From contig OMQZ01000175.1 in NCBI GenBank assembly GCA_900313355.1, positions 1 through 18,316 of the forward strand: a stretch of 18,316 nt of DNA, in the 5' to 3' direction. The notes under the pieces were generated by a model. It was not told where the DNA came from. It saw only the letters and a list, made by a program, of their open reading frames with translations, and searched no databases. Origin of the DNA: an uncultured Rhodospirillaceae bacterium (GTDB lineage Bacteria > Pseudomonadota > Alphaproteobacteria > RF32 > CAG-239). The stretch's first letter is position 1. Each line of letters begins with the position of its first letter. The position numbers and the translations under genes were made by a program. This document shows, piece by piece, positions 1 to 7,228 of this stretch.

Positions 1-566
1 CCTGTTTCTTTGGCAAACTCTAAGTTTGAATAGCTGTCGTCAACAAAAATACATTCTGAGGGTTTATAACCGATTTTTTCACAATATTTATGATAAACTT
101 CGGCATTTTCGTTTTTCTTATAAACACCAAAATCTTCAACACTGTAAAAGTGATCGTGAAACATATCATATAAACCGATACGTTTCAAAATTTTTTCGGA
201 AGTTTTACGATTGCTTGCCGTAAAAACATATTGTTCTAACGGGATTTTTTTGAGCTTAAGTGCTAAATTTTGATAAGGCTCAATCAAATGAACAGGATTG
301 CGTTTGTTATAATGAAAAGATAAATCTTTTTGAGAAATACCATAATGCTGATAAAAATATTCGCCGCCGTCGCGATACTCTTTGTATGATTGCTTTACCA
401 AGGCTTTGCATTCAGGCAAACTCAAAGGTACATTTAAGTCCTCAATTAAGGCAATAGCCATGGTTTCATCTAAAGTATCGGCAATTTCGGGTGTGATACG
501 ATAAAGCGTGTTATCCAAATCCCAAATGACGACTTTTTTATCAGTAAACAAAACGATTCTCTCCAT
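1..566 (-). CDS. HAD-superfamily hydrolase, pyrimidine 5'-nucleotidase-like (3' end outside window)
   Basis: The frame is open from the ATG at 566 to the left edge, giving 188 codons with no stop, so the C-terminus is missing. HAD motif I is D16-L-D18-N-T-L-Y, where D16 would be the nucleophile. Motif II is V-F-T116-A-S-N, a lysine pair near K150-K151 fits motif III, and V-D176-D177-S-Y-S-N is motif IV. A helical cap sits between motifs I and II, so this is subfamily I. The W-D-L-D-N-T-L-Y form and cap size resemble the pyrimidine 5'-nucleotidase (SDT1-like) group that dephosphorylates nucleoside monophosphates; that substrate is inferred and other small phosphoesters are possible. It should be cytoplasmic, having no signal peptide. 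No clear Shine-Dalgarno precedes the ATG, but a good promoter lies just upstream (589-616), so it is probably transcribed separately from the exported-protein operon before it. Confidence 0.85.
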   Translation of the reverse strand, partial: MERIVLFTDKKVVIWDLDNTLYRITPEIADTLDETMAIALIEDLNVPLSLPECKALVKQSYKEYRDGGEYFYQHYGISQKDLSFHYNKRNPVHLIEPYQNLALKLKKIPLEQYVFTASNRKTSEKILKRIGLYDMFHDHFYSVEDFGVYKKNENAEVYHKYCEKIGYKPSECIFVDDSYSNLEFAKET

Positions 567-588
567 GTGTTATTTTTAAAAGCACTCT

Positions 589-616
589 AAGATAACACAA
601 CCAAAAAGAACGTCAA
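589..616 (-). promoter_or_regulatory. Sigma70-type promoter for the HAD hydrolase gene
   Basis: On the minus strand, TTGACG (616-611) is followed after 16 bases by TATCTT (594-589). Transcription would start near 582, giving a leader of about 16 nt before the ATG at 566. Read directly from sequence; activity is inferred. Confidence 0.5.
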
Positions 617-628
617 GAGAGATTTTTC

Positions 629-1003
629 TTATTTATATCTAAGCCTGAACTTATTTCCGGTCGGCTTTGAAAGCTCTGTTGCTTCTCGAACGGTATATAT
701 CAAACGACCGCGTTGCTTAACGGAAGATGAATTATTGCTTGGAGCGTTCGGTACAATGTTGTTATATTTGCTGTTTTCGATATTTAAGTCAGGTACAAAG
801 CCAAACACAGCTTCGAGAGCATCTTCAAGAGATTCATATTCGGTTTCGCCCCACCAAGGAGTTGTTACCGTTACACTTCCGTCGGCATGATAGGTAAAGC
901 CGGTTCCTTCATTGCAGCTAAACGGATTATCATCTTCGGCCAAAGCCATCGTTGAGGTCATAAGGCTTAAAAAGAAAGCTGTTAAAAAGATATGTTTTTT
1001 CAT
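629..1003 (-). CDS. Small exported protein with conserved C-terminal tail motif
   Basis: A 124-residue protein of unknown function. The start at 1003 is chosen because GGAGG stands just upstream and it opens directly into a signal peptide: M-K-K, a hydrophobic core, then A-L-A before E23. A longer in-frame start at 1072 would overlap the upstream gene and bury the signal. The mature part has a short YD-like strand (F-T-Y-H-A-D-G-S-V-T-V-T, about 36-47), an acidic segment (55-67), an Asn/Ser-rich linker (81-95) and a basic end. The last 21 residues (104-124) follow T-x2-E-A-x8-N-K-x5-K, a pattern also found at the very end of the 474-residue protein at 12359-13783. It lies 13 bases after the repeat protein gene and is probably co-transcribed from the promoter at 1858-1886. 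Location is periplasmic or beyond, by inference. Confidence 0.75.
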   Translation of the reverse strand: MKKHIFLTAFFLSLMTSTMALAEDDNPFSCNEGTGFTYHADGSVTVTTPWWGETEYESLEDALEAVFGFVPDLNIENSKYNNIVPNAPSNNSSSVKQRGRLIYTVREATELSKPTGNKFRLRYK

Positions 1004-1016
1004 GGTCTGTTCCTCC

Positions 1017-1793
1017 TTACATAGCGCACGGACCGACATATCCGATTCGTGAAATGCGCCCTTGCTCATCATAAATCACACGGTTATAGCCGTTCGCGCC
1101 GCTAAAGTTACCGTCTTTGTCATATGTTACGCTGTTATAATCATCATCTGAAGAAAATGTTCGATAATCAGGAATGTTGTCTTGAATGGACTGATTACTT
1201 GTATAAGTCAGCTCAAGATAGATACCTGTTTCTTCGTTGTATTCAGAGGTGTATTTATAATCCGGCGCATTATTTGCAATCGATTCCGCAGAATACCATT
1301 CCGTTGTAGATGAACCATTTCCGTTATCATCCCAAGTTTGTTCAATTTTGTAGTCAGGGGCATTGTTTGCAATAGCATCAGCACTATAGTAGGATTGTGA
1401 AGTAGAGGTATTTGTCTCTTCATCATAACTACTTTCATATCTGTAATCAGGTCGGTCATTGGCAACAGATTCGGCGCTACCCCACTGAGTTTCGGTGTAG
1501 TTGCCGTTTTCATCGTATAATGTTTCTCTTTTATAGTCAGCAATATCATTTTGTGCATTTTCTTCGCTGGTATAATAGAAATATAAATATGTATTGCCGT
1601 TACTGTCGTGTTTATATTTAGAGACCGAACCGTCCCAATAGTTATAACTATAGCTATCATAGCTGCCGTCATCATAAACCGTTTTGGTTATGCGTCCTTG
1701 TCCGTCATAAGTGTTGACCGGTTCTGCAACAGCATGACCGATATAAAGAGGCAAAAACAATAACAAGCAGGAAAATATAAGCTTTTTATTCAT
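1017..1793 (-). CDS. Exported tandem-repeat protein with YD-like segments
   Basis: A 258-residue secreted protein; I do not recognise a named family. The start at 1793 is preceded by AAGGAG and begins a clear signal peptide (residues 1-23, ending A-V-A before E24). After a YD-like opening (T-Y-D-G-Q-G-R-I, about 28-35) come five tandem units of 30-31 residues (about 75-224). Each contains a variant of S-A-x2-I-A-N-N-A-P-D-Y-K followed by an acidic, aromatic strand such as Y-D-E-N-G-N. The C-terminal part returns to YD-like text (V-T-Y-D-K-D-G-N, then V-I-Y-D-E-Q-G-R-I) resembling RHS/YD beta-repeats. The protein is acidic and rich in Tyr, Asp, Asn and Ser, as in extracellular beta-repeat proteins. 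It is first in an operon with the 124-residue exported protein. A role in surface binding or adhesion is only a guess. Confidence 0.8.
   Translation of the reverse strand: MNKKLIFSCLLLFLPLYIGHAVAEPVNTYDGQGRITKTVYDDGSYDSYSYNYWDGSVSKYKHDSNGNTYLYFYYTSEENAQNDIADYKRETLYDENGNYTETQWGSAESVANDRPDYRYESSYDEETNTSTSQSYYSADAIANNAPDYKIEQTWDDNGNGSSTTEWYSAESIANNAPDYKYTSEYNEETGIYLELTYTSNQSIQDNIPDYRTFSSDDDYNSVTYDKDGNFSGANGYNRVIYDEQGRISRIGYVGPCAM
1122..1571 (-). repeat. Five tandem in-frame repeats of about 31 codons
   Basis: Within the exported repeat protein, residues 75-104, 105-135, 136-166, 167-197 and 198-224 align to each other. The strongest column block is P-D-Y-K/R, preceded by A-N-N or a variant. Units 3 and 4 share I-A-N-N-A-P-D-Y-K exactly. 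The units have diverged at DNA level, so this is an established protein repeat rather than a very recent expansion. Confidence 0.75.
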
Positions 1794-1857
1794 CACTTCT
1801 CTCCTTAAAAAATAATAAAAACTTAGGAACAAAAAATCACACAATCCCTATAAAAAA

Positions 1858-1886
1858 ATTATATCTTAAAACTATTAAAAAATCAA
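1858..1886 (-). promoter_or_regulatory. Near-consensus sigma70 promoter for the exported-protein operon
   Basis: On the minus strand, TTGATT (1886-1881) is separated by 17 bases from a perfect TATAAT (1863-1858). Transcription would start near 1851, leaving a leader of about 58 nt before the ATG at 1793. It separates this operon from the upstream dnaG operon; only a weak hairpin (1898-1912, 6-bp stem) could end dnaG transcription here. Confidence 0.6.
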
Positions 1887-1920
1887 GAAAAATCGGATTT
1901 GGTAAGACCAAAAACAAGGA

Positions 1921-3687
1921 CTATAAATCGCTTGTTTCGGCTATTAAGGTATTTAACTCATTTTGAAGCATTAAATATTGATCATAATCCTCTTTTGAGG
2001 CATCTGACTTTGTGATTTTAATCTTTGCCTCGTTTAAATCATATTTAAGCTGTTTGATTTGAACGCCTGTCAAAAGGAGGGTAATTTGTTTTTTTATGTG
2101 GAAAATATCAGTTTTTTGAGATTTAATCATGCCGATTTCCCATAGGTCTTTGATTTCCTTTTCAAAACCGGCATCAAAAAGCTTTTGTAATATTTCATCT
2201 TTTTCAAGATGTTGATGAGATTGTTCAATCAAATATTCAAGAAGTTTGATGTGTTGAAACTTTGAAAGATCAAACATCATCAGCTTTTCCTCAAGTTCTT
2301 CGGCAAGAGACGGAAAAACCAATAAAGCGGCCAAAATAAAGCGCAAATCAACGTTGCTTATGGGTTGCCTGTTCTTAATAACAGACTTTCTTTGAGGCTT
2401 TGGGGGTTGTATCGTTCCTGCGCCGTAAGTTTCAAAGATTCGTTTTTTCATTTCTTGGGCATAATAAAGACGAACATCTTTGTCGGTGATTTTAAGAACC
2501 TCTTCTTTAATATTTTTTTCAATCAAAGCCTTACGCTCTGGGGTGTCGGCAAGTTTGCCTTTTGTGTTTTTATCCCACAGCAAATCAATTAAGGGCATGG
2601 TGTTTGAAAAAAGTTTTTCAAATTCACTTGCGCCTTTGGCACGCAAAAACTCATCCGGATCAAGTTTGTCCGGCAGGAACATAAATTGAAGAGAATAGCC
2701 GGGTTTTAAAATCGGCAAGGCTCTGTCAACGGATCGAAGTGCGGCTTTAACACCCGCACCATCGCCGTCAAAACACAATACAGGTTCGTTAACAACTTTC
2801 CATGCCTCAAAAATCTGGTCTTCGGTTAAAGCAGTCCCCATAGGGGCAGCAGCATATGAAAACCCGAATTTATCAAGGGCAATCACATCCATATAGCCTT
2901 CACAAATGATAAAACGCTTGTTTTCAAACCCTTTATCGCGTGCAAAATTATAATTATAAAGCATTTTACGCTTATTAAATAGGGTTGTTTCAGGTGAATT
3001 GAGATATTTTGGCTGTCCGTCGCCTAAAATTCGGCCACCGAACGCAACAGGGCGATTTTGTTTGTCAAAAATCGGAATCATCACACGATTTCTGAAAAAA
3101 TCGTGCGAAACCTTGTTTTGATCTTGAGGTTGGGCGATAAGACCGAGCTCTGACATATCAAATTCATTAACGCCCTTTGCTTTAAGATAGGCTTTCAAAT
3201 CATTGTTTGCGGGTGCATAACCTAAACGAAATTTTTTGATTAAATCATCAGTCAGGCCGCGATTGTAAAAATATTCAAGCCCTTTGGCTCCGACAGGCAA
3301 ACGAAGCGCTTTTTCATAAAAAGAAACGGCAAGCTCCATAATCTCAAACAAAGATTGACGTTTTTGGTGTTCTAAAGAGTGTTCTTTTGAAAATTTCGGC
3401 ATGGTAAGACCGGCTTTGTGTGCCAGTTTTTCAACAGCATCCATAAAGGGCAAACCGTTAGCTTCCATTTCAAAACGAACAATATCTCCATGCGCGCCGC
3501 AACCGAAACAATGATAAAACCCTTTGGCTTCATTGACTGTAAAAGAGGGAGTCTTCTCATTATGGAAAGGACAGAGGCCGAGATATTCGCGCCCTTTTCG
3601 CACAAGCTTAACCTTTTCGGCAACAACATCGGCAACCGAAAGGCGACTTCGAAGCTCGTCCAAAAATTTTTGTAAATCACTTTCCAT
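1921..3687 (-). CDS. dnaG: DNA primase DnaG
   Basis: A 588-residue bacterial primase, which makes the short RNA primers for lagging-strand synthesis at the fork and is recruited by the DnaB helicase. The N-terminal zinc-binding domain has C39-P-F-H42 and C60-F-G-C63. The catalytic core (about 130-350) contains N-R-G-L, then the TOPRIM motifs E263-G-Y-M-D267 and D307-G-D309, which hold the metal ions. The C-terminal part (about 430-588) is the divergent helicase-binding region. Length is normal for the family. The ATG at 3687 gives a typical primase N-terminus; only a weak AAGG lies upstream, so translation may be coupled to yqeY, which ends 15 bases before. In many Alphaproteobacteria rpoD follows dnaG; here the next genes are the exported-protein pair instead. 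Confidence 0.97.
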   Translation of the reverse strand: MESDLQKFLDELRSRLSVADVVAEKVKLVRKGREYLGLCPFHNEKTPSFTVNEAKGFYHCFGCGAHGDIVRFEMEANGLPFMDAVEKLAHKAGLTMPKFSKEHSLEHQKRQSLFEIMELAVSFYEKALRLPVGAKGLEYFYNRGLTDDLIKKFRLGYAPANNDLKAYLKAKGVNEFDMSELGLIAQPQDQNKVSHDFFRNRVMIPIFDKQNRPVAFGGRILGDGQPKYLNSPETTLFNKRKMLYNYNFARDKGFENKRFIICEGYMDVIALDKFGFSYAAAPMGTALTEDQIFEAWKVVNEPVLCFDGDGAGVKAALRSVDRALPILKPGYSLQFMFLPDKLDPDEFLRAKGASEFEKLFSNTMPLIDLLWDKNTKGKLADTPERKALIEKNIKEEVLKITDKDVRLYYAQEMKKRIFETYGAGTIQPPKPQRKSVIKNRQPISNVDLRFILAALLVFPSLAEELEEKLMMFDLSKFQHIKLLEYLIEQSHQHLEKDEILQKLFDAGFEKEIKDLWEIGMIKSQKTDIFHIKKQITLLLTGVQIKQLKYDLNEAKIKITKSDASKEDYDQYLMLQNELNTLIAETSDL

Positions 3688-3702
3688 TTAAAAAGAGCCT
3701 TG

Positions 3703-4155
3703 TTATGAAAGCAATGATTTGATGATGGCAGAAACAGCGCCGAAATCCATCTGGCCGGCATATTGAGTACGAAGCTGAGACATCACTTTGCCCATATCTT
3801 TCATTGAAGCTGCGCCGACAGATGAAATAACAGCTTTGACCGCAGCTTGAACTTCGTCAGCAGAAAGTTGTTTTGGAAGAAAACGTTCAATAATTTTAAT
3901 CTCTTTTTCTTCTTTTTCAGCCAATTCAGGTCTTGAACCCGAAATAAACATTTCAATCGATTCTCTGCGCTGTTTAATCATTGTTTGCATCATGGCAAGC
4001 AAATCGGCATCTGTGGCTTCTTTGTTGCCTTTACCGCGCGCATCAACGTCTTTTTCTTTAAGGCCGGCGATAATCATGCGGATGGCGTTAACTTCAAGCA
4101 TATCTTTGGATTTCATGGCTTCTTTCAAAGCATTTTGAATATCTTCGCGTAACAT
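3703..4155 (-). CDS. GatB/YqeY domain protein
   Basis: A 150-residue protein matching the YqeY family, which is related to the tRNA-binding tail domain of GatB. The start M-L-R-E-D-I at 4155 is supported by AAGGAG just upstream; the longer in-frame start at 4317 would lie inside the preceding gene. Family features visible are A-x2-M-K-S-K-D near 11-18, the R-R-E-S-I-E-M-F block, and F-L-P-K-Q-L-S followed by the helical K-D-M-G-K-V-M region. YqeY proteins are thought to bind tRNA or aid amidotransferase-type reactions, but their exact role is unsettled. The gene sits between the zinc-ribbon protein gene (16-base gap) and dnaG (15-base gap), consistent with the common yqeY-dnaG pairing. Confidence 0.9.
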   Translation of the reverse strand: MLREDIQNALKEAMKSKDMLEVNAIRMIIAGLKEKDVDARGKGNKEATDADLLAMMQTMIKQRRESIEMFISGSRPELAEKEEKEIKIIERFLPKQLSADEVQAAVKAVISSVGAASMKDMGKVMSQLRTQYAGQMDFGAVSAIIKSLLS

Positions 4156-4171
4156 GTTTTTCTCCTTATAA

Positions 4172-4876
4172 TTAATCTGCGAAAGTAATATGAATGTTTT
4201 TTTGTAGAGGAGTCGGATTAACCACAACAAGCTCAAACGGAAGTTTATAATTCGGGAAGGTCCGCTTTTGAGGCAAAATAGTACGCTCTTCAAGAAGTTT
4301 TTGACCGTTTTCGTCATAAATTGAGACGAGAACAGGCAAAACCTTCATTTGATAAGAAGAGGGGTTGTCAATGACTCCTGTGATTTTGATTTTTGAAACG
4401 TTTTGATCGATAAATTCTTCGGTTTTGATGTTAATAAACTGAAGGTTTGTTCCGGCATAAACACTTTCTATACCGAACTTTTGATATAAAGATTCGGCTT
4501 TGGGAACATAACGAACAACATCAAAACGCATCAAATACAAAAGGGCAAGCATCACAAGAATAACAAGAATAAGCAATATGTAATTGATGGTGTTTCTGTA
4601 ATGTGTTAAATGAACAATTCTCACTTTTGCGGGTACGGGTTGCGGCAAATCGGATTCGGGTGAAAAAATATTGTCTGTTGTTTGAGAAAAACGTTCAAAC
4701 ATTTTCAGGACGTTTTGCTTTTTTTGCTTCTCTGTTAAAGGCTCCTTGACAGCATCTTCCGGATAAGCCTTAAAAACTTCTCCGCACGAGTTGCAACGCA
4801 TCTTTAATCCGCTTTGAGGCACTAAATCATCGGCCAGTTCATATGTTACCTGACACTTTGGACATTTTATTAACAT
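4172..4876 (-). CDS. Zinc-ribbon (MJ0042-type) membrane protein with DUF3426 domain
   Basis: A 234-residue single-pass membrane protein. The N-terminal zinc ribbon has C5-P-K-C8 and C28-N-S-C31, the MJ0042 finger-like pattern. A charged cytoplasmic linker (35-96) leads to one transmembrane helix (about 97-118). The C-terminal domain (about 125-234) has the DUF3426 look: I-K-I-T-G-V-I-D-N-P, then V-S-I-Y-D-E-N-G-Q-K-L and a closing beta-strand. The topology would place the zinc ribbon inside and the DUF3426 domain in the periplasm. Its function is unknown. In Alphaproteobacteria this gene is often divergent from ftsEX, as here, which suggests an envelope or division role (inference). It heads the yqeY-dnaG operon. 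Confidence 0.88.
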   Translation of the reverse strand: MLIKCPKCQVTYELADDLVPQSGLKMRCNSCGEVFKAYPEDAVKEPLTEKQKKQNVLKMFERFSQTTDNIFSPESDLPQPVPAKVRIVHLTHYRNTINYILLILVILVMLALLYLMRFDVVRYVPKAESLYQKFGIESVYAGTNLQFINIKTEEFIDQNVSKIKITGVIDNPSSYQMKVLPVLVSIYDENGQKLLEERTILPQKRTFPNYKLPFELVVVNPTPLQKNIHITFAD

Positions 4877-4915
4877 TTTTATGAGCTCTTTTTTTCTTTG
4901 TTACCAATAAAAAGC

Positions 4916-4944
4916 ATAATAAATTTAAAAAAACATAGAATCAA
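4916..4944 (-). promoter_or_regulatory. Sigma70-type promoter for zinc-ribbon/yqeY/dnaG operon
   Basis: On the minus strand, TTGATT (4944-4939) is followed after 17 bases by TATTAT (4921-4916). Transcription would begin near 4909, about 33 nt before the ATG at 4876. The same 137-base gap must also hold the ftsE promoter on the plus strand; TATCTT at 4981-4986 is a possible -10 there, but I see no good -35. Confidence 0.5.
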
Positions 4945-5013
4945 AGAAAAAAAATATTTTATTAAATGCATAATTTGGTGTATCTTGTGGGCAAATGAAA
5001 AAACGGAGGTTTT

Positions 5014-5727
5014 ATGGAAACGCATAAAAATATGTTAACAGAGCCGATAATCGATATGTATAATGTTTGCATTCGATATGGGAAAGATCCTGATGTGTTA
5101 AAGGATATTAAGCTGACACTTCAAAAGGGCTCGTTTCATTTTTTAACGGGTAAATCGGGTGCAGGCAAAACATCATTGCTCTCAATGATGTATTTAGCCT
5201 TAAAACCGAGTGCGGGAACAGTAACGATTTTCGGCTCGAATATCGGCTATGCAAGCAGAGACGCAATGGCGGCATTAAGACGACGTATCGGCGTTGTGTT
5301 TCAAGATTTCCGTCTTTTGGAACATTTATCTGCGTACGATAACGTTGCAATCCCGCTCAGAATCCGCGGAATGGGTGAAAATGAAATCAAAAAACGTGTT
5401 AAGGAACTGCTTAGCTGGGTTGAACTTGATAAAAGTATGGATAAAATTTGTTCAACGCTTTCGGGTGGAGAAAAACAGCGTGTGGCTATTGCAAGAGCTG
5501 TGATTAACAGGCCGGAAATATTGCTCGCTGACGAACCGACAGGCAACGTTGATAATGATATTGCGGTCAAGTTGATGAAACTTTTCATTGAATTAAACAA
5601 ACTCGGAACGACAGTCGTTATCGCAACCCACAGCAAAGAGCTGATTGCAGAGTACAACTATCCGCAAATTCACCTTGAAAACAAAGGACTTAAAATTATT
5701 CCGGCATTAAGAAGGGTACAGCAATGA
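5014..5727 (+). CDS. ftsE: Cell division ATP-binding protein FtsE
   Basis: A 237-residue ABC ATPase that pairs with FtsX at the division septum, where ATP hydrolysis controls periplasmic peptidoglycan hydrolases. Visible motifs are Walker A G46-K-S-G-A-G-K52-T53, Q-loop Q97 in V-V-F-Q-D-F-R, signature L149-S-G-G-E153, Walker B I-L-L-A-D173-E174 and switch H206. The V-F-Q-D-F-R-L-L form is typical of FtsE. CGGAGG stands a few bases before the ATG at 5014. The stop overlaps the ftsX start by 4 bases (ATGA), implying translational coupling. It is first in a five-gene plus-strand run reaching mnmA. Confidence 0.96.
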   Translation: METHKNMLTEPIIDMYNVCIRYGKDPDVLKDIKLTLQKGSFHFLTGKSGAGKTSLLSMMYLALKPSAGTVTIFGSNIGYASRDAMAALRRRIGVVFQDFRLLEHLSAYDNVAIPLRIRGMGENEIKKRVKELLSWVELDKSMDKICSTLSGGEKQRVAIARAVINRPEILLADEPTGNVDNDIAVKLMKLFIELNKLGTTVVIATHSKELIAEYNYPQIHLENKGLKIIPALRRVQQ

Positions 5728-6629
5728 AAAAAGCATTTTTGAACAGATATCATTCAGAAATTCCTTTAAACAAAGACAAATCGAATCTCTTTTTAGAAGT
5801 ATCGACGGCCATATCCGTTTTTTTGTTTTCAATTGTTTTAGCTGCTTATTTCATGATGACATCAATGGTTTTGTCATGGAATAAAAGCATTATAGATGGT
5901 TTGACTGTTCAAATCATGCCTTCTTCTGAAACATTAACGGCAGATGAAGAATTATTAAGACTAAACAAGGTGATAAGCTTCTTTGACGAGAAAGAAGGAG
6001 TTGAAAAAGTAAGAGTTATCTCAAATGAGCAGATTAAGCATATTATGTCTCCGTGGCTCGGAGAAAATGCAAATATTGAAACGCTGCCGATTCCAAAACT
6101 GCTTGATGTCAAATTAAAAAACGGAAAAACGTTTGATTATCAAAAGGCTTCGACTGAGCTAAAAGAAGTTGCGCCATATGCTTCAATTGATAATCACGGT
6201 ATATGGCTTCAAAAGTTAATGAAAAGCGCTTCGGCACTGAAAGTTTTGTCGTTGTTTGTTTTGGTTGTTGTGTTGCTGGCGCTTTCATTTTCTTTATTTT
6301 ATGCCGTGCAGACAAGCTTAAAAGTACACCAAAATATTATTGAGATTTTACATATTATGGGTGCAACGGACAATTATGTGGCAAAACAATATGCCAAGAG
6401 AGGCCTTTGGACGGGTTTTGTGGCAAGCATTATAGGCACGGCTTTAGGTTTTGGTGTTTTGATTATGATTTCGCACCTCTCATCAGGACTTGAAACGGGG
6501 CTTATCGGCTCGGCAAAATTGAGTGCTTGGCATTGGGGGATGATTGCGCTTTTGCCGCCAATGACAGCAATATTGTCAATGATTTTATCGTTTTTATCCG
6601 TGAAACAAACGCTTGGAAAGATGATGTAA
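5724..6629 (+). CDS. ftsX: Cell division protein FtsX (permease subunit)
   Basis: A 301-residue membrane partner of FtsE. One N-terminal transmembrane helix (about 28-51) is followed by a periplasmic loop (about 52-168), where FtsX proteins contact wall-hydrolase activators. Three more helices lie at about 171-196, 228-251 and 270-293. The cytoplasmic loop V-H-Q-N-I-I-E-I-L-H-I-M-G-A (201-214) is the family signature that couples to the ATPase. Length matches alphaproteobacterial FtsX. It overlaps ftsE by 4 bases and ydcF starts immediately after its stop. The large periplasmic loop is divergent, as usual, so the hydrolase partner cannot be predicted. Confidence 0.94.
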   Translation: MKKAFLNRYHSEIPLNKDKSNLFLEVSTAISVFLFSIVLAAYFMMTSMVLSWNKSIIDGLTVQIMPSSETLTADEELLRLNKVISFFDEKEGVEKVRVISNEQIKHIMSPWLGENANIETLPIPKLLDVKLKNGKTFDYQKASTELKEVAPYASIDNHGIWLQKLMKSASALKVLSLFVLVVVLLALSFSLFYAVQTSLKVHQNIIEILHIMGATDNYVAKQYAKRGLWTGFVASIIGTALGFGVLIMISHLSSGLETGLIGSAKLSAWHWGMIALLPPMTAILSMILSFLSVKQTLGKMM

Positions 6630-7226
6630 ATGAAACGTTTCAAAATCATTTTGCGCATATATTTATACAGCCTTTTTTTGCTTTGGCTCGGTGGTTTTAT
6701 CGTTTTTCAGCAATATATCAGAAAACGCCCGATTGACGAAACGACCAAAACAGATGCCATAGTTGTTCTGACCGGCGGTAAAAACAGAATTGCCGAATCG
6801 GTAAAACTTTATAACAAAGGTTTGTCGGATATATTGTTTATTTCAGGTGTCGGAAAACATGTAAACGTTAAGGCTCTTGAAAATCAAAATCATGTTTATT
6901 TTACGCGAGATGATACACATGTTCTATTAGGCAGAGAAGCCACAAACACGATTGAAAACGCAGTGGAAGTCAGCGAATTAATCAGAAGAAATCATTTGAA
7001 AACAATTCGCTTGGTAACATCATATTATCATATGCCTCGTAGCTTGGCAGAAATTTCGGCGCAAAATCCGTCTGTCAAAATTATAGAACATCCCGTCTAT
7101 TCCAAAAATGTTTCGAAACGTTGGTGGAAAAGGCCGAAAAGCTTTTATCTGATTGCTTCGGAATATCACAAATTTATATTCGTTTATGTTAAAAACATTG
7201 TACTTAAACTTATGATGAAGGACTAA
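6630..7226 (+). CDS. YdcF/DUF218 family membrane-anchored protein
   Basis: A 198-residue protein of the YdcF/SanA/ElyC (DUF218) group. An N-terminal membrane anchor (about 7-29) is followed by a Rossmann-like domain with V-V-L-T-G-G (45-50), R102-E-A-T-N-T-I-E-N-A (the usual charged helix motif) and S-Y-Y-H-M-P-R (131-137), all typical. Members are linked to envelope integrity or lipid-carrier recycling in some bacteria, but the reaction is not established for most. It begins directly after the ftsX stop and lies 2 bases before plsC, an arrangement common in Alphaproteobacteria that favours an envelope role. The catalytic-looking domain is probably periplasmic. Confidence 0.88.
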   Translation: MKRFKIILRIYLYSLFLLWLGGFIVFQQYIRKRPIDETTKTDAIVVLTGGKNRIAESVKLYNKGLSDILFISGVGKHVNVKALENQNHVYFTRDDTHVLLGREATNTIENAVEVSELIRRNHLKTIRLVTSYYHMPRSLAEISAQNPSVKIIEHPVYSKNVSKRWWKRPKSFYLIASEYHKFIFVYVKNIVLKLMMKD

Positions 7227-7228
7227 TT

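Noticed and set aside
26..457. Two plus-strand frames of 65 codons each
   Set aside because: Both are antisense to the HAD hydrolase, which has intact catalytic motifs across this region.
1122..1571. CRISPR-like or non-coding direct repeats
   Set aside because: The periodic units are about 93 bases, imperfect, in frame and inside a secreted protein; there are no identical short repeats separated by unique spacers.
1208..1675. Minus-strand open frame of 155 codons
   Set aside because: It is another frame of the repeat protein gene and stays open only because of the repeated DNA; no ribosome site, and Met/Thr/Ile-rich text without domain features.
5301..5657. Minus-strand open frame of 118 codons inside ftsE
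   Set aside because: It is a shadow of the ftsE coding sequence, which shows all ABC ATPase motifs on the plus strand.
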